Shown: positions 36,763 through 45,192 of the stretch, one piece after another
Position numbering within the stretch: the stretch's first letter is position 1
How the letters are laid out: each line of letters opens with the position of its first letter
Assembly: GCA_009911365.1 (NCBI GenBank)
Contig: QXXF01000020.1
Coordinates: 1 to 64,000, forward strand
Length of the DNA stretch: 64,000 bases
Direction: 5' to 3'
Source: Clostridiales bacterium
Lineage (GTDB): Bacteria > Bacillota > Clostridia > Peptostreptococcales > Anaerovoracaceae
Program-made: the position numbers and the translations under genes
Notes under the pieces: generated by a model
The model's database searches: none
Seen by the model: only the letters and a program-made list of their open reading frames with translations
What the model was told of the DNA's origin: nothing

Positions 36763-37706
36763 ATGAATAACACTGTGAAGGGAATGTCATTTGTGCAAAG
36801 CGTATTTGGTGATTGGCTGTGGAAAGTCACCAGTCTAGACGATGATTCCAGAATCGACGCAGATCTACAGATCCACAAGGGCCCGAGAGAAGTGGATGAT
36901 TATCAATTATGCGAATTGTATGACAAACTCAAAGAAAACGTTAAAGTCTTTGAAGTAGAATATCGAGAAATCGAGGGGCTAAGAGCGCATGAAGAAATCG
37001 TCAACGCCTATTATCACACAACCTTAGAGTCGCTGAAAGAAGGACATCCGATCATTATGGCCGGCGGACATTGTACGTTTGCTCCTGGCGTGGTTGGCGC
37101 ATTAGATGAATACTACCATGTCAATAAAACCATGGGCATCATATGGGTCGATGCCCATGGGGACATTAAATCAAAACAACCAGCGATAACCGCCTGCTAG
37201 CAGGAATGCCGCTGGGAACTATCTTGGGTCTTGGCATGGAAAAATAGAGATTGGCCGGAGTTCTCAAGAAGCCTTTGGACGGAAAACATGTGTTGATCAG
37301 CGATTACAGAGTGAAAACGCCTGAAGTCAAAGAGGAGTTTGACAGAGCGGGGATACATACCCTGGACAGTAAAGGCTTCAATGATCCTATTGCCTGGGAA
37401 AACGCTGTACAAGAAATCGCTGACCAGGTAGATGTCATATACCTTCATATTGATATTGATATTGATATTTTAAAAGCAACATACATCCCCATGTTTTCTT
37501 CTGTCTTTGAAACGCCAGGCGGAAACGACATCGATGTGGTAATGAGAAGCATACAAACCGTAATGAAAACCGGAAAAGTCCAAGCATACGGCGTGTATAA
37601 CACTGTGTTTGACACAGAGGGATATGGATACGAAACCACAACATTGACAGGAATGAAATTGATCGCGGCAGGTATCGACGCATGGAAACATTATCCGGCA
37701 AAATAA
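36763..37706 (+). pseudogene. Arginase/agmatinase-family ureohydrolase, frameshifted
   Basis: The first frame has two metal-site motifs of the family: IMAGGHCTFAPG and GIIWVDAHGDI. It then shifts at an A-rich site near 37170-37180; a TAG near 37245 also interrupts the next frame. The last part (from about 37251) has the third motif region, YLHIDIDIDILKATYIP, with an ATTGAT hexanucleotide repeat, and ends at 37706. Ureohydrolases hydrolyse guanidino compounds such as arginine or agmatine. AGGAGG precedes ATG 36763. It follows the BCCT remnant, so the two once formed a sigma-54-driven operon. Confidence 0.8.
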
Positions 37707-38347
37707 AAAAGCAAACCGTTATTTCGATTTCCATAATATTCGGTTATATTTTGATACTAATGATACCGATCGCAAGAAACGCATTTACACAGCTAAACAG
37801 TGACCATGCCTATCTCATGGGGTTCATAAACTTCACGATTCTTTCAACATTGGGAGAAATCATAACCCTAAGGACCAAGCATAGGCAATGGGTCATATTG
37901 GCTGGGCTCAAGTATAAAATACTGTTATGGGGATCCATTGGAGTGGTTGTCACATTCGCCTTTCAGCTGTTCGCAGGAGGCGTGGCCTATTTATTCGCAA
38001 CTGGAGCCATTGACATGGCAGGAAACAAATTTCTCTTGGCCTTTGTTACTTCTGTCAGCATGAATGCCCTTTTTTCACCAACGTTCATGTTGTTCCACGA
38101 AGTGTCCGCAGCCTGCATAGAGCAGAGAGCAATTGGAGGCACAATGACAGTAAAGGCCGTATCGCAAAAAATCCATTGGGAAACTTTCATCTCGTTTGTC
38201 ATACTGAAAACGATCCCATTTTTTTGGATACCCGCGCATACCCTTGTCTTCCTGCTGCCAGAAGAATACCGGATCATTGGCGCAGCCATATTGTCATTTG
38301 TGTTAGGTTTGATTTTATCCATCAAAATAAGGGCTCCTTCCATATGA
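37682..38347 (+). CDS. Mpv17/PMP22-like membrane protein
   Basis: This 221-residue protein has four to six membrane helices. The segments AYLMGFINFTILSTLGEIITLR, GGVAYLF and NALFSPTFMLFHE, and a C-terminal KIHWETFISFVILKTIPFFWIP-like block, resemble bacterial Mpv17/PMP22 proteins. Function is unknown; eukaryotic relatives are channel-like. It overlaps the last 25 bases of the ureohydrolase gene in another frame, so it was probably the last gene of the locus-1 operon. It remains intact although the genes before it are broken. Confidence 0.6.
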   Translation: METLSGKIKKQTVISISIIFGYILILMIPIARNAFTQLNSDHAYLMGFINFTILSTLGEIITLRTKHRQWVILAGLKYKILLWGSIGVVVTFAFQLFAGGVAYLFATGAIDMAGNKFLLAFVTSVSMNALFSPTFMLFHEVSAACIEQRAIGGTMTVKAVSQKIHWETFISFVILKTIPFFWIPAHTLVFLLPEEYRIIGAAILSFVLGLILSIKIRAPSI

Positions 38348-38420
38348 AGGGGTCCTTGGTTTGTATGAAAAAAGAGCTGGCGAAATAATGGCTGATCAAG
38401 GCCACAGGGAAATAGGCGAT

Positions 38421-38585
38421 TCATTTCTTTTCTAATAATTTCAATATCTGCTCTGCCCCTTCCCTAGCGTCCGCCATGATTTCTTTAGGGCCCATTTTAA
38501 TATGCCGCAAAGAATTATGCTCCCTAATCCGTTTGATATCTTTGCTCGTGAAATCTTTACTAATCTCTGGATATATCATCATCAT
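38421..38585 (-). CDS. Small antitoxin-like partner of a PIN gene
   Basis: The frame from ATG 38585 to TGA 38421 encodes 54 aa, charged and helical (MMMIYPEISKDFTSKDIKR..., ending QILKLLEKK). It overlaps the end of the PIN gene by 26 bases, the coupling usual for toxin-antitoxin pairs, and resembles small proteins that follow PIN genes in other Firmicutes. It is uninterrupted, while the toxin is broken. The antitoxin role is inference from context. Confidence 0.5.
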   Translation of the reverse strand: MMMIYPEISKDFTSKDIKRIREHNSLRHIKMGPKEIMADAREGAEQILKLLEKK

Positions 38586-38962
38586 CTTCTTCCAATAAAA
38601 CAGAGGGTGGGTAAACGAATAGGACCTTATACTCCTCCAATGTGGTAATTGCTTTTATGCCTCGGGCAGTTTTTATATTTACAATATGTTTAAAATTTCA
38701 AGATATAATAATATCGCAGCCGCTATATGTTGACAGTCATCAAAGCCTTTCTTAATATACCAAAGTCAATAAATTTCTCTGCTAGCGCTATCGTATCTTC
38801 ATTTGTTCGAATCAGTTCATAACTGATTTGGTTTAAATGCTCCAATAACAACGCCAACTTTTCCTCTTGATATTTTCCGATTTCATTTAATACTATATCT
38901 GAAATGTAAACTTCATAGCACTCTTGACGAAACATTTTCCATAGCAACTGTGTGTCATTCAT
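38560..38962 (-). pseudogene. PIN-domain (VapC-like) toxin remnant
   Basis: The first frame (38723-38962) reads like the middle of a PIN protein: QECYEVYISDIVLNEIGK, then LAEKFIDFGI. Other frames carry DDCQHIAAAILL (the conserved acidic active-site helix) and HIVNIKTARGIKAITTLEEY, a typical C-terminus ending at TAG 38560-38562. The first acidic strand (YLDTS) is absent upstream and about 10 residues are lost before HIVN. It would have been an RNase toxin and is now inactive. Confidence 0.65.
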
Positions 38963-39059
38963 CTTTTCTCCAGTATACTATCCCTCAATCAATCGCACAG
39001 CCAACGAAACAAAGCCCTCCATCTACGCATACCTACCACAACTATTCCCTATCCTAGCC

Positions 39060-39450
39060 TCACCTCACCGCCGCCATCAGCGGCAGCAAAAACGGCACCA
39101 CAAATGTCAGCACTGCGCCTGTCATCAAAATCGGCATAAACAGCACAGTCAAAAATTCCCGCATCACGTTCACCAGGAAGCCATATGCGCCCACTTCCAA
39201 TCCATACGCCTCTGTCATAAAAGCCCCTGTAATGCTATAGTAGCTCATGCCTCCTGCGGATATGACCGATATATGGAAAGGGACCCCCCCCCAGCAGCAC
39301 GCCCGCTATGTACCCATCAAGTATGCTACCCACTAAAATCGCTGCCGGAAGAAAAAGTATCTTCAGTCCCAGCAAACAGATAAATCGGTAGACCTCTTTA
39401 TTGGCCCCCGCAAGATCCCCACGCATACACACAAAAGGCATCCAAGTCAT
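39060..39450 (-). pseudogene. LysO-family lysine exporter remnant with C9 tract
   Basis: The minus strand encodes the ends of LysO/DUF340: a hydrophobic GSILDGYIAGVLLG-like helix, then, after a shift in the C9 run at 39284-39292, the motif GGMSYYSITGAFMTEAYG-like, FLVNVMREFLTVLFMPILM, and a last helix to 39060. Eight C would keep the frame. Even then, about 40 residues (the GATSMDTTLPV region) are missing before the last helix, and the N-terminus is short. LysO exports lysine. It overlaps the CPBP gene end by 4 bases. Confidence 0.7.
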
Positions 39451-40199
39451 CCTACGCCTTCATTCTCCCGCTTCGTTTTTCCCCTGCCATTCTTTTCCCG
39501 ATACACAAGCATCACAAAGACTGCGAATATAACGCACAGCGTAACAACACTGGCGATGGTCGATGACAGCTCCATCGATGGAAATTGTTCAAATTTCAAC
39601 ATATACGTCACAAAGGCGTTAGGAAGATTCACGAAATACGCAACCACCAAATTGCTGCCTGAAAACTTGTATGCGGCAGCGAATCCCACTCCAACGGCAA
39701 ACAGCAGCATCAAGTCTTCCAATGTACGAAATCCAGGATATCCCAGATGGTAAAGGGAAAACATCAACCCGGAAGCAAGGATCGCAGGTAATGCCCCGAA
39801 CGCTTTTTCAAGTCTGGTTTGGCAAAAACCCTGGAAGAAAAATTCTTCAAAAAATGTGGTCATGATCAGCGGCACAACGCCCATAGGCAGCAGCTCCCAC
39901 GGAACCGCTCTGCCAGCGGCCACCATGGGGATTAGCTGTCCGCCAACCGAAAAACCAACAAATACCACCAGAATTGAGAGCTGCCTCTTGCCAAAAGGCC
40001 TTAATCCCATGAGAGCAAACAAACTTTTTTCTTTGTGCAGCAAGAAAATCGGAACCAAGAAACTGCACGCCACCCCATACAAAAGATGATACCAGAAAAA
40101 ATACCAAAATGGCCTTGGATACACATTTGCCAGTGCCACACAAAGAATCACTATGATCTCTATACAAACGCAACAGATAATTGTTTTTCGTTGATTCAT
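39447..40199 (-). CDS. CPBP-family intramembrane metalloprotease
   Basis: This protein of about 250 aa has seven or eight membrane helices. The active-site motifs are FFEEFFFQGFC (EExxxR/QG-type, glutamates near 118-119) and FSLYHLGYP (histidine near 150), with a further conserved N in VNLPN. CPBP (CAAX/Abi) proteases cleave within membranes, often in bacteriocin self-immunity or peptide processing. I chose ATG 40199 for spacing from AAAGGAA; ATG 40205 is possible. Downstream overlap with the LysO remnant suggests a former operon. Confidence 0.87.
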   Translation of the reverse strand: MNQRKTIICCVCIEIIVILCVALANVYPRPFWYFFWYHLLYGVACSFLVPIFLLHKEKSLFALMGLRPFGKRQLSILVVFVGFSVGGQLIPMVAAGRAVPWELLPMGVVPLIMTTFFEEFFFQGFCQTRLEKAFGALPAILASGLMFSLYHLGYPGFRTLEDLMLLFAVGVGFAAAYKFSGSNLVVAYFVNLPNAFVTYMLKFEQFPSMELSSTIASVVTLCVIFAVFVMLVYREKNGRGKTKRENEGVG

Positions 40200-40436
40200 T
40201 TTCATTTCCTTTCACCTGTTTCTACAGATTCTTTGCCGATCAATATAGCCATTTCCACAGCATTGCCTTGATTTTGAATTTTACAAGCCAGCATGCAAAT
40301 CGCCTAATGGATAAATGATTCCACGCAAAACAGAGTTATCCGCTCTTACGTTTCTCCGCTGTGGCCTCGAAATCCGCAGTTTGGGTATTCCATTTTTAAT
40401 ATCGCTGTGCTATGATAGTAATGCTTATAAAAATCA

Positions 40437-40450
40437 CTTTATACATAAAG
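40437..40450. promoter_or_regulatory. Inverted repeat upstream of the PadR gene
   Basis: CTTTAT-AC-ATAAAG lies 38 bases before the start codon. PadR proteins bind such palindromes in their own promoters. Assignment is inference. The rest of the 40200-40487 gap shows nothing else. Confidence 0.35.
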
Positions 40451-40487
40451 TACTATAGAGCTGATTAACTGTCAAGGAGGATCTATC

Positions 40488-41024
40488 GTGTTATCAAAAC
40501 CCGCAACCATGCTTTTAGGCCTTATTTACGAAAAGCCGCTCAACGCATATGAAATCATCAAACGCTTGGACTACATGAACGTAAAATGGTGGTTCCATAT
40601 CTCTGATTCAACCGTTTATTCTACGCTGAAAGTCCTTGAAAAAAAGGGATTCTTATTGGGCACTTCGGAAAAGGTCGGAAATATGCCAGACCGCACGGTT
40701 TATCGTTTGTCCGATCAAGGCAAGACCGCATTTCAAGACACTTTGCGTGCCTCCATTTTACAGTTCGATTATGATACCAATATCTTTTCCATCGCTGCCT
40801 TTTTCCTAAATGCGTTTCCACCCCAGCAGCAACAGGAGCTTTTAAAAAAACGCCTTGATCTTTTACAAAAATATCAGGAAGGAATCGAAAAGCAAGTGAG
40901 CCCATTGTGGGAAAGCGAAGTGTCTGCGATCCATGCCGCAAACGTGAAAAGAATGATGGATTTAGTAGATGCGGAAATCACAGGAACCCGCCGTTTACTG
41001 GAAAGCTGTAACGAAGAGGCCTGA
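40488..41024 (+). CDS. PadR-family transcriptional regulator
   Basis: GTG 40488 follows a strong AAGGAGG. The winged HTH (about 1-85) is typical: MLLGLIYEKPLNAYEIIKRL, then STVYSTLKVLEKKGFL and the wing TVYRLSDQG. A C-terminal helical Vir_act_alpha_C-type dimerisation domain follows, to 178 aa. PadR repressors respond to phenolic acids, drugs or antimicrobial peptides. Its likely targets are itself or the flavodoxin gene 230 bases downstream. Confidence 0.92.
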   Translation: MLSKPATMLLGLIYEKPLNAYEIIKRLDYMNVKWWFHISDSTVYSTLKVLEKKGFLLGTSEKVGNMPDRTVYRLSDQGKTAFQDTLRASILQFDYDTNIFSIAAFFLNAFPPQQQQELLKKRLDLLQKYQEGIEKQVSPLWESEVSAIHAANVKRMMDLVDAEITGTRRLLESCNEEA

Positions 41025-41254
41025 CCAGACCGCAGGAATAGAACCTGAAAGCGGTGATAAAACGCTGGCAGATGCCACAATGCGGCCAGCCGCTCCATCC
41101 GCAGGTGCAGTCTCCCATACTCAAGAGGCATATGCAGTCATAAAACAGAAGCATTAGACATATTAGAATGATCGCTATATGATAAACTTGTTCCACAAGG
41201 AGAACCCTTGATACTTACTATATGACCAATGAAATTTTGAAAGGAGTATTTAAC

Positions 41255-41857
41255 ATGAAAAAAGTGCTTTCTTTACTTGTGATTTTTGCCATGCTGTTCT
41301 CTTTAGCATCATGCGGCGGCAGCGCTGAAAAGGAAACCACTGGCCAGAAAGCTCAATCCGCAAGCCAGGAATCCCAACCCGCAGGCGCTGGCTCCAAAAG
41401 TTTAGTGGCCTATTTTTCCTGCACTGGCAACACAAAAGCTGTGGCGGAAAAGATAGCGGATCTCACAGGCGCAGAACTGTACGAAATCGTCCCGGAAACG
41501 CCTTATACAGATGAAGACCTGGATTATAACAATGATGATTGCCGTGCCAACAAGGAAATGAACGATCCGTCCGCACGCCCCGTCATAGGCAGCGACCCGA
41601 TCGACACTGCCGCATATGACACCATCTATATTGGATTTCCTATTTGGTGGGGAACCATGCCAAGGATCATCGACACCTTCCTTGACACTTACGATCTATC
41701 CGGAAAAACCGTCATGCCATTCTGCACGTCCGGCGGCAGTGGGATCTCCCAGGCAGTGGAAAGCATGAAACAAGCAGAACCTGACGCAATTATCAAAGAG
41801 GGCCTTCAGGCAAGCGGCCCAGATGACAGCGAACTAACCACATGGCTTGGAAACTGA
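41255..41857 (+). CDS. Flavodoxin lipoprotein
   Basis: ATG 41255 follows AAAGGAG (200 aa). A lipoprotein signal with lipobox LASC (Cys near 20) is followed by a Ser/Gln linker and a flavodoxin_4 domain: LVAYFSCTGNTKAVAEKI (FMN phosphate loop), then YIGFPIWWGTMPRI and MPFCTSGGSGI. It should be an extracytoplasmic FMN protein that shuttles electrons, perhaps in oxidative defence or respiration of organic acceptors. It may be under control of the PadR gene. Confidence 0.9.
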   Translation: MKKVLSLLVIFAMLFSLASCGGSAEKETTGQKAQSASQESQPAGAGSKSLVAYFSCTGNTKAVAEKIADLTGAELYEIVPETPYTDEDLDYNNDDCRANKEMNDPSARPVIGSDPIDTAAYDTIYIGFPIWWGTMPRIIDTFLDTYDLSGKTVMPFCTSGGSGISQAVESMKQAEPDAIIKEGLQASGPDDSELTTWLGN

Positions 41858-41885
41858 GAACGTCTGCGCAAGGAAACCCGCAATA

Positions 41886-42233
41886 TCAGTCAAAAAATTT
41901 GCCTTTATAAAAGTTTTCATTGCCCAGTTTCTTTGCTGTCAGTCTGAACATCACGCAGCCATCGGGGCATACGATATCTTTGCTGTATCTGCTGCTCCCA
42001 CCCACATTTTCCAAGTCGCCACCGCTTCTGACAGCCTCCATGGTGGGAAACAGCATCATCATGACCTTCGAACAAATGCCCTGTCCATCCCCATTGACAG
42101 GGCAGCCGTAGGTGCAGGTGTACTTGTCCCCGATTTCTTCGCCGTTTCGACAGTACCGCTCTGTGTGGTCGCTGCGGAGAAATCCGATCACTTCGATTTC
42201 AAATTCATATTCCTCATCATACCATTTCTTCAT
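41886..42233 (-). CDS. TIGR04076-family protein
   Basis: The 115-residue protein matches the TIGR04076 pattern: a beta-rich start (EIEVIGFLRS), a cysteine in YTCTYGCPVNGDGQGICSK, a conserved middle helix with MLFPTMEAVRSGG, and CPDGCVMFRL near the end. The conserved cysteines suggest metal or redox binding; no function is established. It is convergent with the flavodoxin gene. Confidence 0.72.
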   Translation of the reverse strand: MKKWYDEEYEFEIEVIGFLRSDHTERYCRNGEEIGDKYTCTYGCPVNGDGQGICSKVMMMLFPTMEAVRSGGDLENVGGSSRYSKDIVCPDGCVMFRLTAKKLGNENFYKGKFFD

Positions 42234-42339
42234 GATTTCCTCCTAAAATCCTATAGTTTCACTTGACATGAAACAAAAGCGCGCCTCATGTTGTAGTTAA
42301 TGCCCGCCATTTTATCATCTTGTCCCGGTAAGTCACAGA

Positions 42340-42654
42340 TTATGCTAGGCTATGCGGCAATCCCATATATAACAACGGATAAGGATTTCCCTGCTCATCC
42401 CGTTCTGTCCTTTTGTAGACTTGAAAGCCCATGTGTTCATAAAAGCCTTTTGCCTGCGGATTCTGTTCGTTGACCGCTAGCTCATGGATATCATGGTTTT
42501 CGATCCCATATTGAAACAGCCTTTTTCCATATCCTTTGCCTCTGGCTTCAGGCACGATGAACAACATTTCCAGCTTTTGTCCGTCAATGCCCATAAAAGC
42601 CACTGGCGACTCGCTCTTCTCCTCTGCGATGATCAAATGCGGTATCGCTTCCAA
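42340..42654 (-). pseudogene. GNAT acetyltransferase, N-terminally truncated
   Basis: The frame encodes the acetyl-CoA-binding half of a GNAT protein: MLFIVPEARGKGYGKRLFQYG (motif A) and NPQAKGFYEHMGFQVYKR (motif B). About 45 N-terminal residues of the fold are lacking. It begins 2 bases from the stop of the reductase remnant with only a TTG as a start. A deletion at 42655 probably fused two unrelated genes. Confidence 0.7.
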
Positions 42655-42656
42655 AG

Positions 42657-43246
42657 CTACATTCCGAGAAACGCCACATATTCCTGAACTGACATCATGG
42701 GCGCACGCAAAGCGATCTCAGTGTCTTTGGAAACCTTCCCCTCCAAGACCATTTCTCTCCCTGCTTGCTCCACGCTTCGCAGCCAGGCTTCAACGATTTT
42801 CAAAATAGAGGGTTCTTTACCTTTTAACAGTTTCCCGCAGTTTCGATAAATTTCAAGAGATGGACCGCAGCAGGCAACAACGGCCTTCACCACCTCAAAG
42901 TTGTTTTCCCCTGGAAAACCACAGTTAGATAAAATAACAAACTTTTGTGTTCTGGCCTGGCTATCCTGAAGATCAAAGTTCCCCTGATCCTCTATGATAT
43001 GCGGGCATTTCAAAGGAGCAAGCCGATCTGCGAAGTTTTTTAGCAGCGCAGTCATGTTCCAAGTACATATCGGCGTGGCAAAGCATACGATATCCGATTC
43101 GTTATAGCGGGTCAAAAGTCCTTTCATATCATCTGACAAGGCGCATGTCCCAGGTGTTTGAAACCAGCAGGTAAAGCAGCCTTGGCACTGGATTTGGTAG
43201 CACTATTCGCACCAGCGGGGCTTCCGTTAAATACTGTCACTTTCAT
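42657..43246 (-). pseudogene. Flavodoxin-fold NAD(P)H oxidoreductase with internal deletion
   Basis: ATG 43246 follows GGGAGG and gives MKVTVFNGSPAGANSAT, the FMN loop. About 25 residues later the frame is lost; the correct frame resumes at CQGCFTCWFQTPGTC and continues through FATPICTWNMTALLKNFADR and NCGFPGENNF to 42657. A segment normally between these parts is missing, so a small deletion and not a base-call error broke the gene. It was an FMN reductase of the NADPH_FMN family. Confidence 0.75.
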
Positions 43247-43377
43247 AGATATTCCTCCCTAGATCTTTGTTCTAAACGACTGTACCTGTCACAAACATGT
43301 CGTCTCTACGGCTAAAAGCATATCATTTAGAACTGGGAAGCACAACCTACGAAGCGTAGAGTCATAATGCGTTTGGA

Positions 43378-43905
43378 TTATGTGCCATTAACATAGATGT
43401 ATCCCACAATATCTTCTTTTTTGTTCCATGGTCTGCCGCAATTAAAATAAATCGCTTCTTTTTTCTCCGCCACCTTCCAGCCGGACTCGGAAACGAGCAA
43501 GGGCTCCGCCTGTTCCACAATGGCCACATGAGTGGCATAACAAGCGATAGCCCCTCGCCTTGGTTCCTGTCCATAAGGATACCAGCCTCGCTCCCTATTT
43601 TGCTCCCACCAGGTGCCTGCGTTTCCAATAAACATATGAGGAAGCTGCCTGCCCGCTATTTCACATGCCCTGCCCCAGGCGTACCACGTGCAGTTTCCTG
43701 TTATGTATCCTTTCTTCGTTTTACCATAAGGCGCAAGATGCGGGTAAAAGGGGTTGATGTCTTCATGATAATAAAACTGTGCGCCTGCCGCACCTTTTAC
43801 TGGCGGGTGTTCTCGGATAGATGGAGACTTCTGCCATGTGGTCATATTGTAGAAGGTAATGATCGCCAAAATCAGCAAAAGCCCTGCCGCCGCTCTCTGT
43901 CTCAT
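43378..43905 (-). CDS. CHAP-domain peptidoglycan amidase
   Basis: This 175-residue protein has an N-terminal membrane helix or uncleaved signal (about 5-24) and a CHAP domain. The catalytic cysteine lies in ITGNCTWYAWGRA (near 92) and the histidine in YATHVAIVEQ (near 124). CHAP enzymes cut peptide cross-links or the MurNAc-Ala amide in peptidoglycan. No SH3 or binding module is present. It is flanked by an FMN-reductase remnant and Rpn; no operon is evident. Confidence 0.85.
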   Translation of the reverse strand: MRQRAAAGLLLILAIITFYNMTTWQKSPSIREHPPVKGAAGAQFYYHEDINPFYPHLAPYGKTKKGYITGNCTWYAWGRACEIAGRQLPHMFIGNAGTWWEQNRERGWYPYGQEPRRGAIACYATHVAIVEQAEPLLVSESGWKVAEKKEAIYFNCGRPWNKKEDIVGYIYVNGT

Positions 43906-43986
43906 AAGGCCGCCTTTCTCTCTTTCCAGTCTATGCGGCTGGCCTGAAAGCTATGCGGATTTTTTTACAGATGGCCTTACTAATCT

Positions 43987-44883
43987 TTAAGAGAGATACT
44001 GCTCCACTTCCGCTTCCTGCATGCCGATGGTTTCTGCGATTTGCGCCGCATTCATCCCAGCGGCGGCCATGCCTTGGATCGCATGCTTCAGCTGCCGCTT
44101 TATCTCTGCAAATTCGGCAAGTTGCTGAAGAAGCTCAGCCTTCTCCGCCTCCTGGCGCTTCCTCTGCCGTTCGATGCTGGCCTGCCAGTGGAGGAATTTG
44201 TCTCTGGCGATGGCTTTTTCCTTCACGAGCTCGTCTTCCGTCACCTTGCGCATGATTGTGTCCGTCATTTGGATCTCCTTTCCACCCTGCCGCTTCAACT
44301 CCTCCACGTATTCCTCTTTTCCCAGTTCCCCCGCATATTTCAAATACTCCAGGAACCGCTCCACGTCGCTGAGCTCGCTGGCCGGTTTGCCCTCCGGGTT
44401 CACTTTGGGCAGTTCGATGTAATGCAGCTGAAACAACTCCGTCAAAAGCTCTCCCGTGTCAGGCTCTTTGAGCATGAAACGGGTGTGGAATTTCCCGTTT
44501 TTCTCCGAGCGGGTGAAGTTCAGCAACAGTATGCTGATGGTTTTCTTCAGTTTACCATATTTCTCGCCCGCTGCCAATCCCTGCGTCACCATGCCGCAAT
44601 GGTAATACAGGTTCCTTTCGATGATCTCGTCGTCTTCCGCGAACTGCATTTCGATGTCCAGCAGTTCGCCCCGGTCCGTCTCCGCCTTGATGTCCAGGAT
44701 CCCTTCTTTCTGGGAATCCGTTTCCCGAACGTTGAAGGGGTTCCGATAGGTGACGGATTTGATGGGGTCGGTTTTCCGATCCAGAATCAGGTTCAGCATG
44801 CCGATCAGCGCTTCTTTGCAGTCTTCGTCTTCTCTTCCGTACACCGCTTTGAACATCACGTCGTTTTTTAGTGTGAGTGCCAT
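43987..44883 (-). CDS. Rpn-family PD-(D/E)xK nuclease
   Basis: The 298-residue protein begins with the family motif LTLKNDVMFKAVYGREDEDC, followed by KEGILDIKAETDRGELLDIEMQ, which contains the D...E-x-Q-type nuclease core. The middle is the conserved Rpn/DUF4351 helical part. Late residues 225-298 are charged coiled coil, ending with an HTH-like AAGMNAAQIAETIGM. Rpn proteins promote recombination and sometimes defend against phage. The gene is intact. Confidence 0.88.
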   Translation of the reverse strand: MALTLKNDVMFKAVYGREDEDCKEALIGMLNLILDRKTDPIKSVTYRNPFNVRETDSQKEGILDIKAETDRGELLDIEMQFAEDDEIIERNLYYHCGMVTQGLAAGEKYGKLKKTISILLLNFTRSEKNGKFHTRFMLKEPDTGELLTELFQLHYIELPKVNPEGKPASELSDVERFLEYLKYAGELGKEEYVEELKRQGGKEIQMTDTIMRKVTEDELVKEKAIARDKFLHWQASIERQRKRQEAEKAELLQQLAEFAEIKRQLKHAIQGMAAAGMNAAQIAETIGMQEAEVEQYLS

Positions 44884-45192
44884 GGCCGCCTCCTTGTTGT
44901 AAATTTTATATTTATTTCCTATTATTTTACAATGCTGAACCTGATTTGTAAATACTTCCCACTTATTTTTCTATAATTTTCCTTATTATCTTTATATAGG
45001 CATAATCGAAGTTGTAGATCTGCCTATTTTCTTTTTGATTTCCTTTTTAAGGTTTGATCCTGTCATTTGAGAAGACCATTGAAAAGAACTCCGCAATGCA
45101 GTATAATCAAATCCACAGTTATTTTTCAATCGTATGGCTCTATAGAACGCATGCTTTCTTGATGAGTCACCGATACTATGAGGAGGTGTGAC
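44884..45192. other. 309-base intergenic region, divergent promoters
   Basis: This A/T-rich region separates the divergent Rpn and locus-2 regulator genes. Apart from possible -10-like TATAAT-type sequences (about 45100) and the AGGAGGTG site at 45181, I see no hairpin, dyad or ORF with support. Confidence 0.5.

Noticed and set aside
44041-44871. Long plus-strand open frame (276 codons)
   Set aside because: It is antisense to the Rpn gene, has no ribosome site, and its composition is that of a reversed helical protein.
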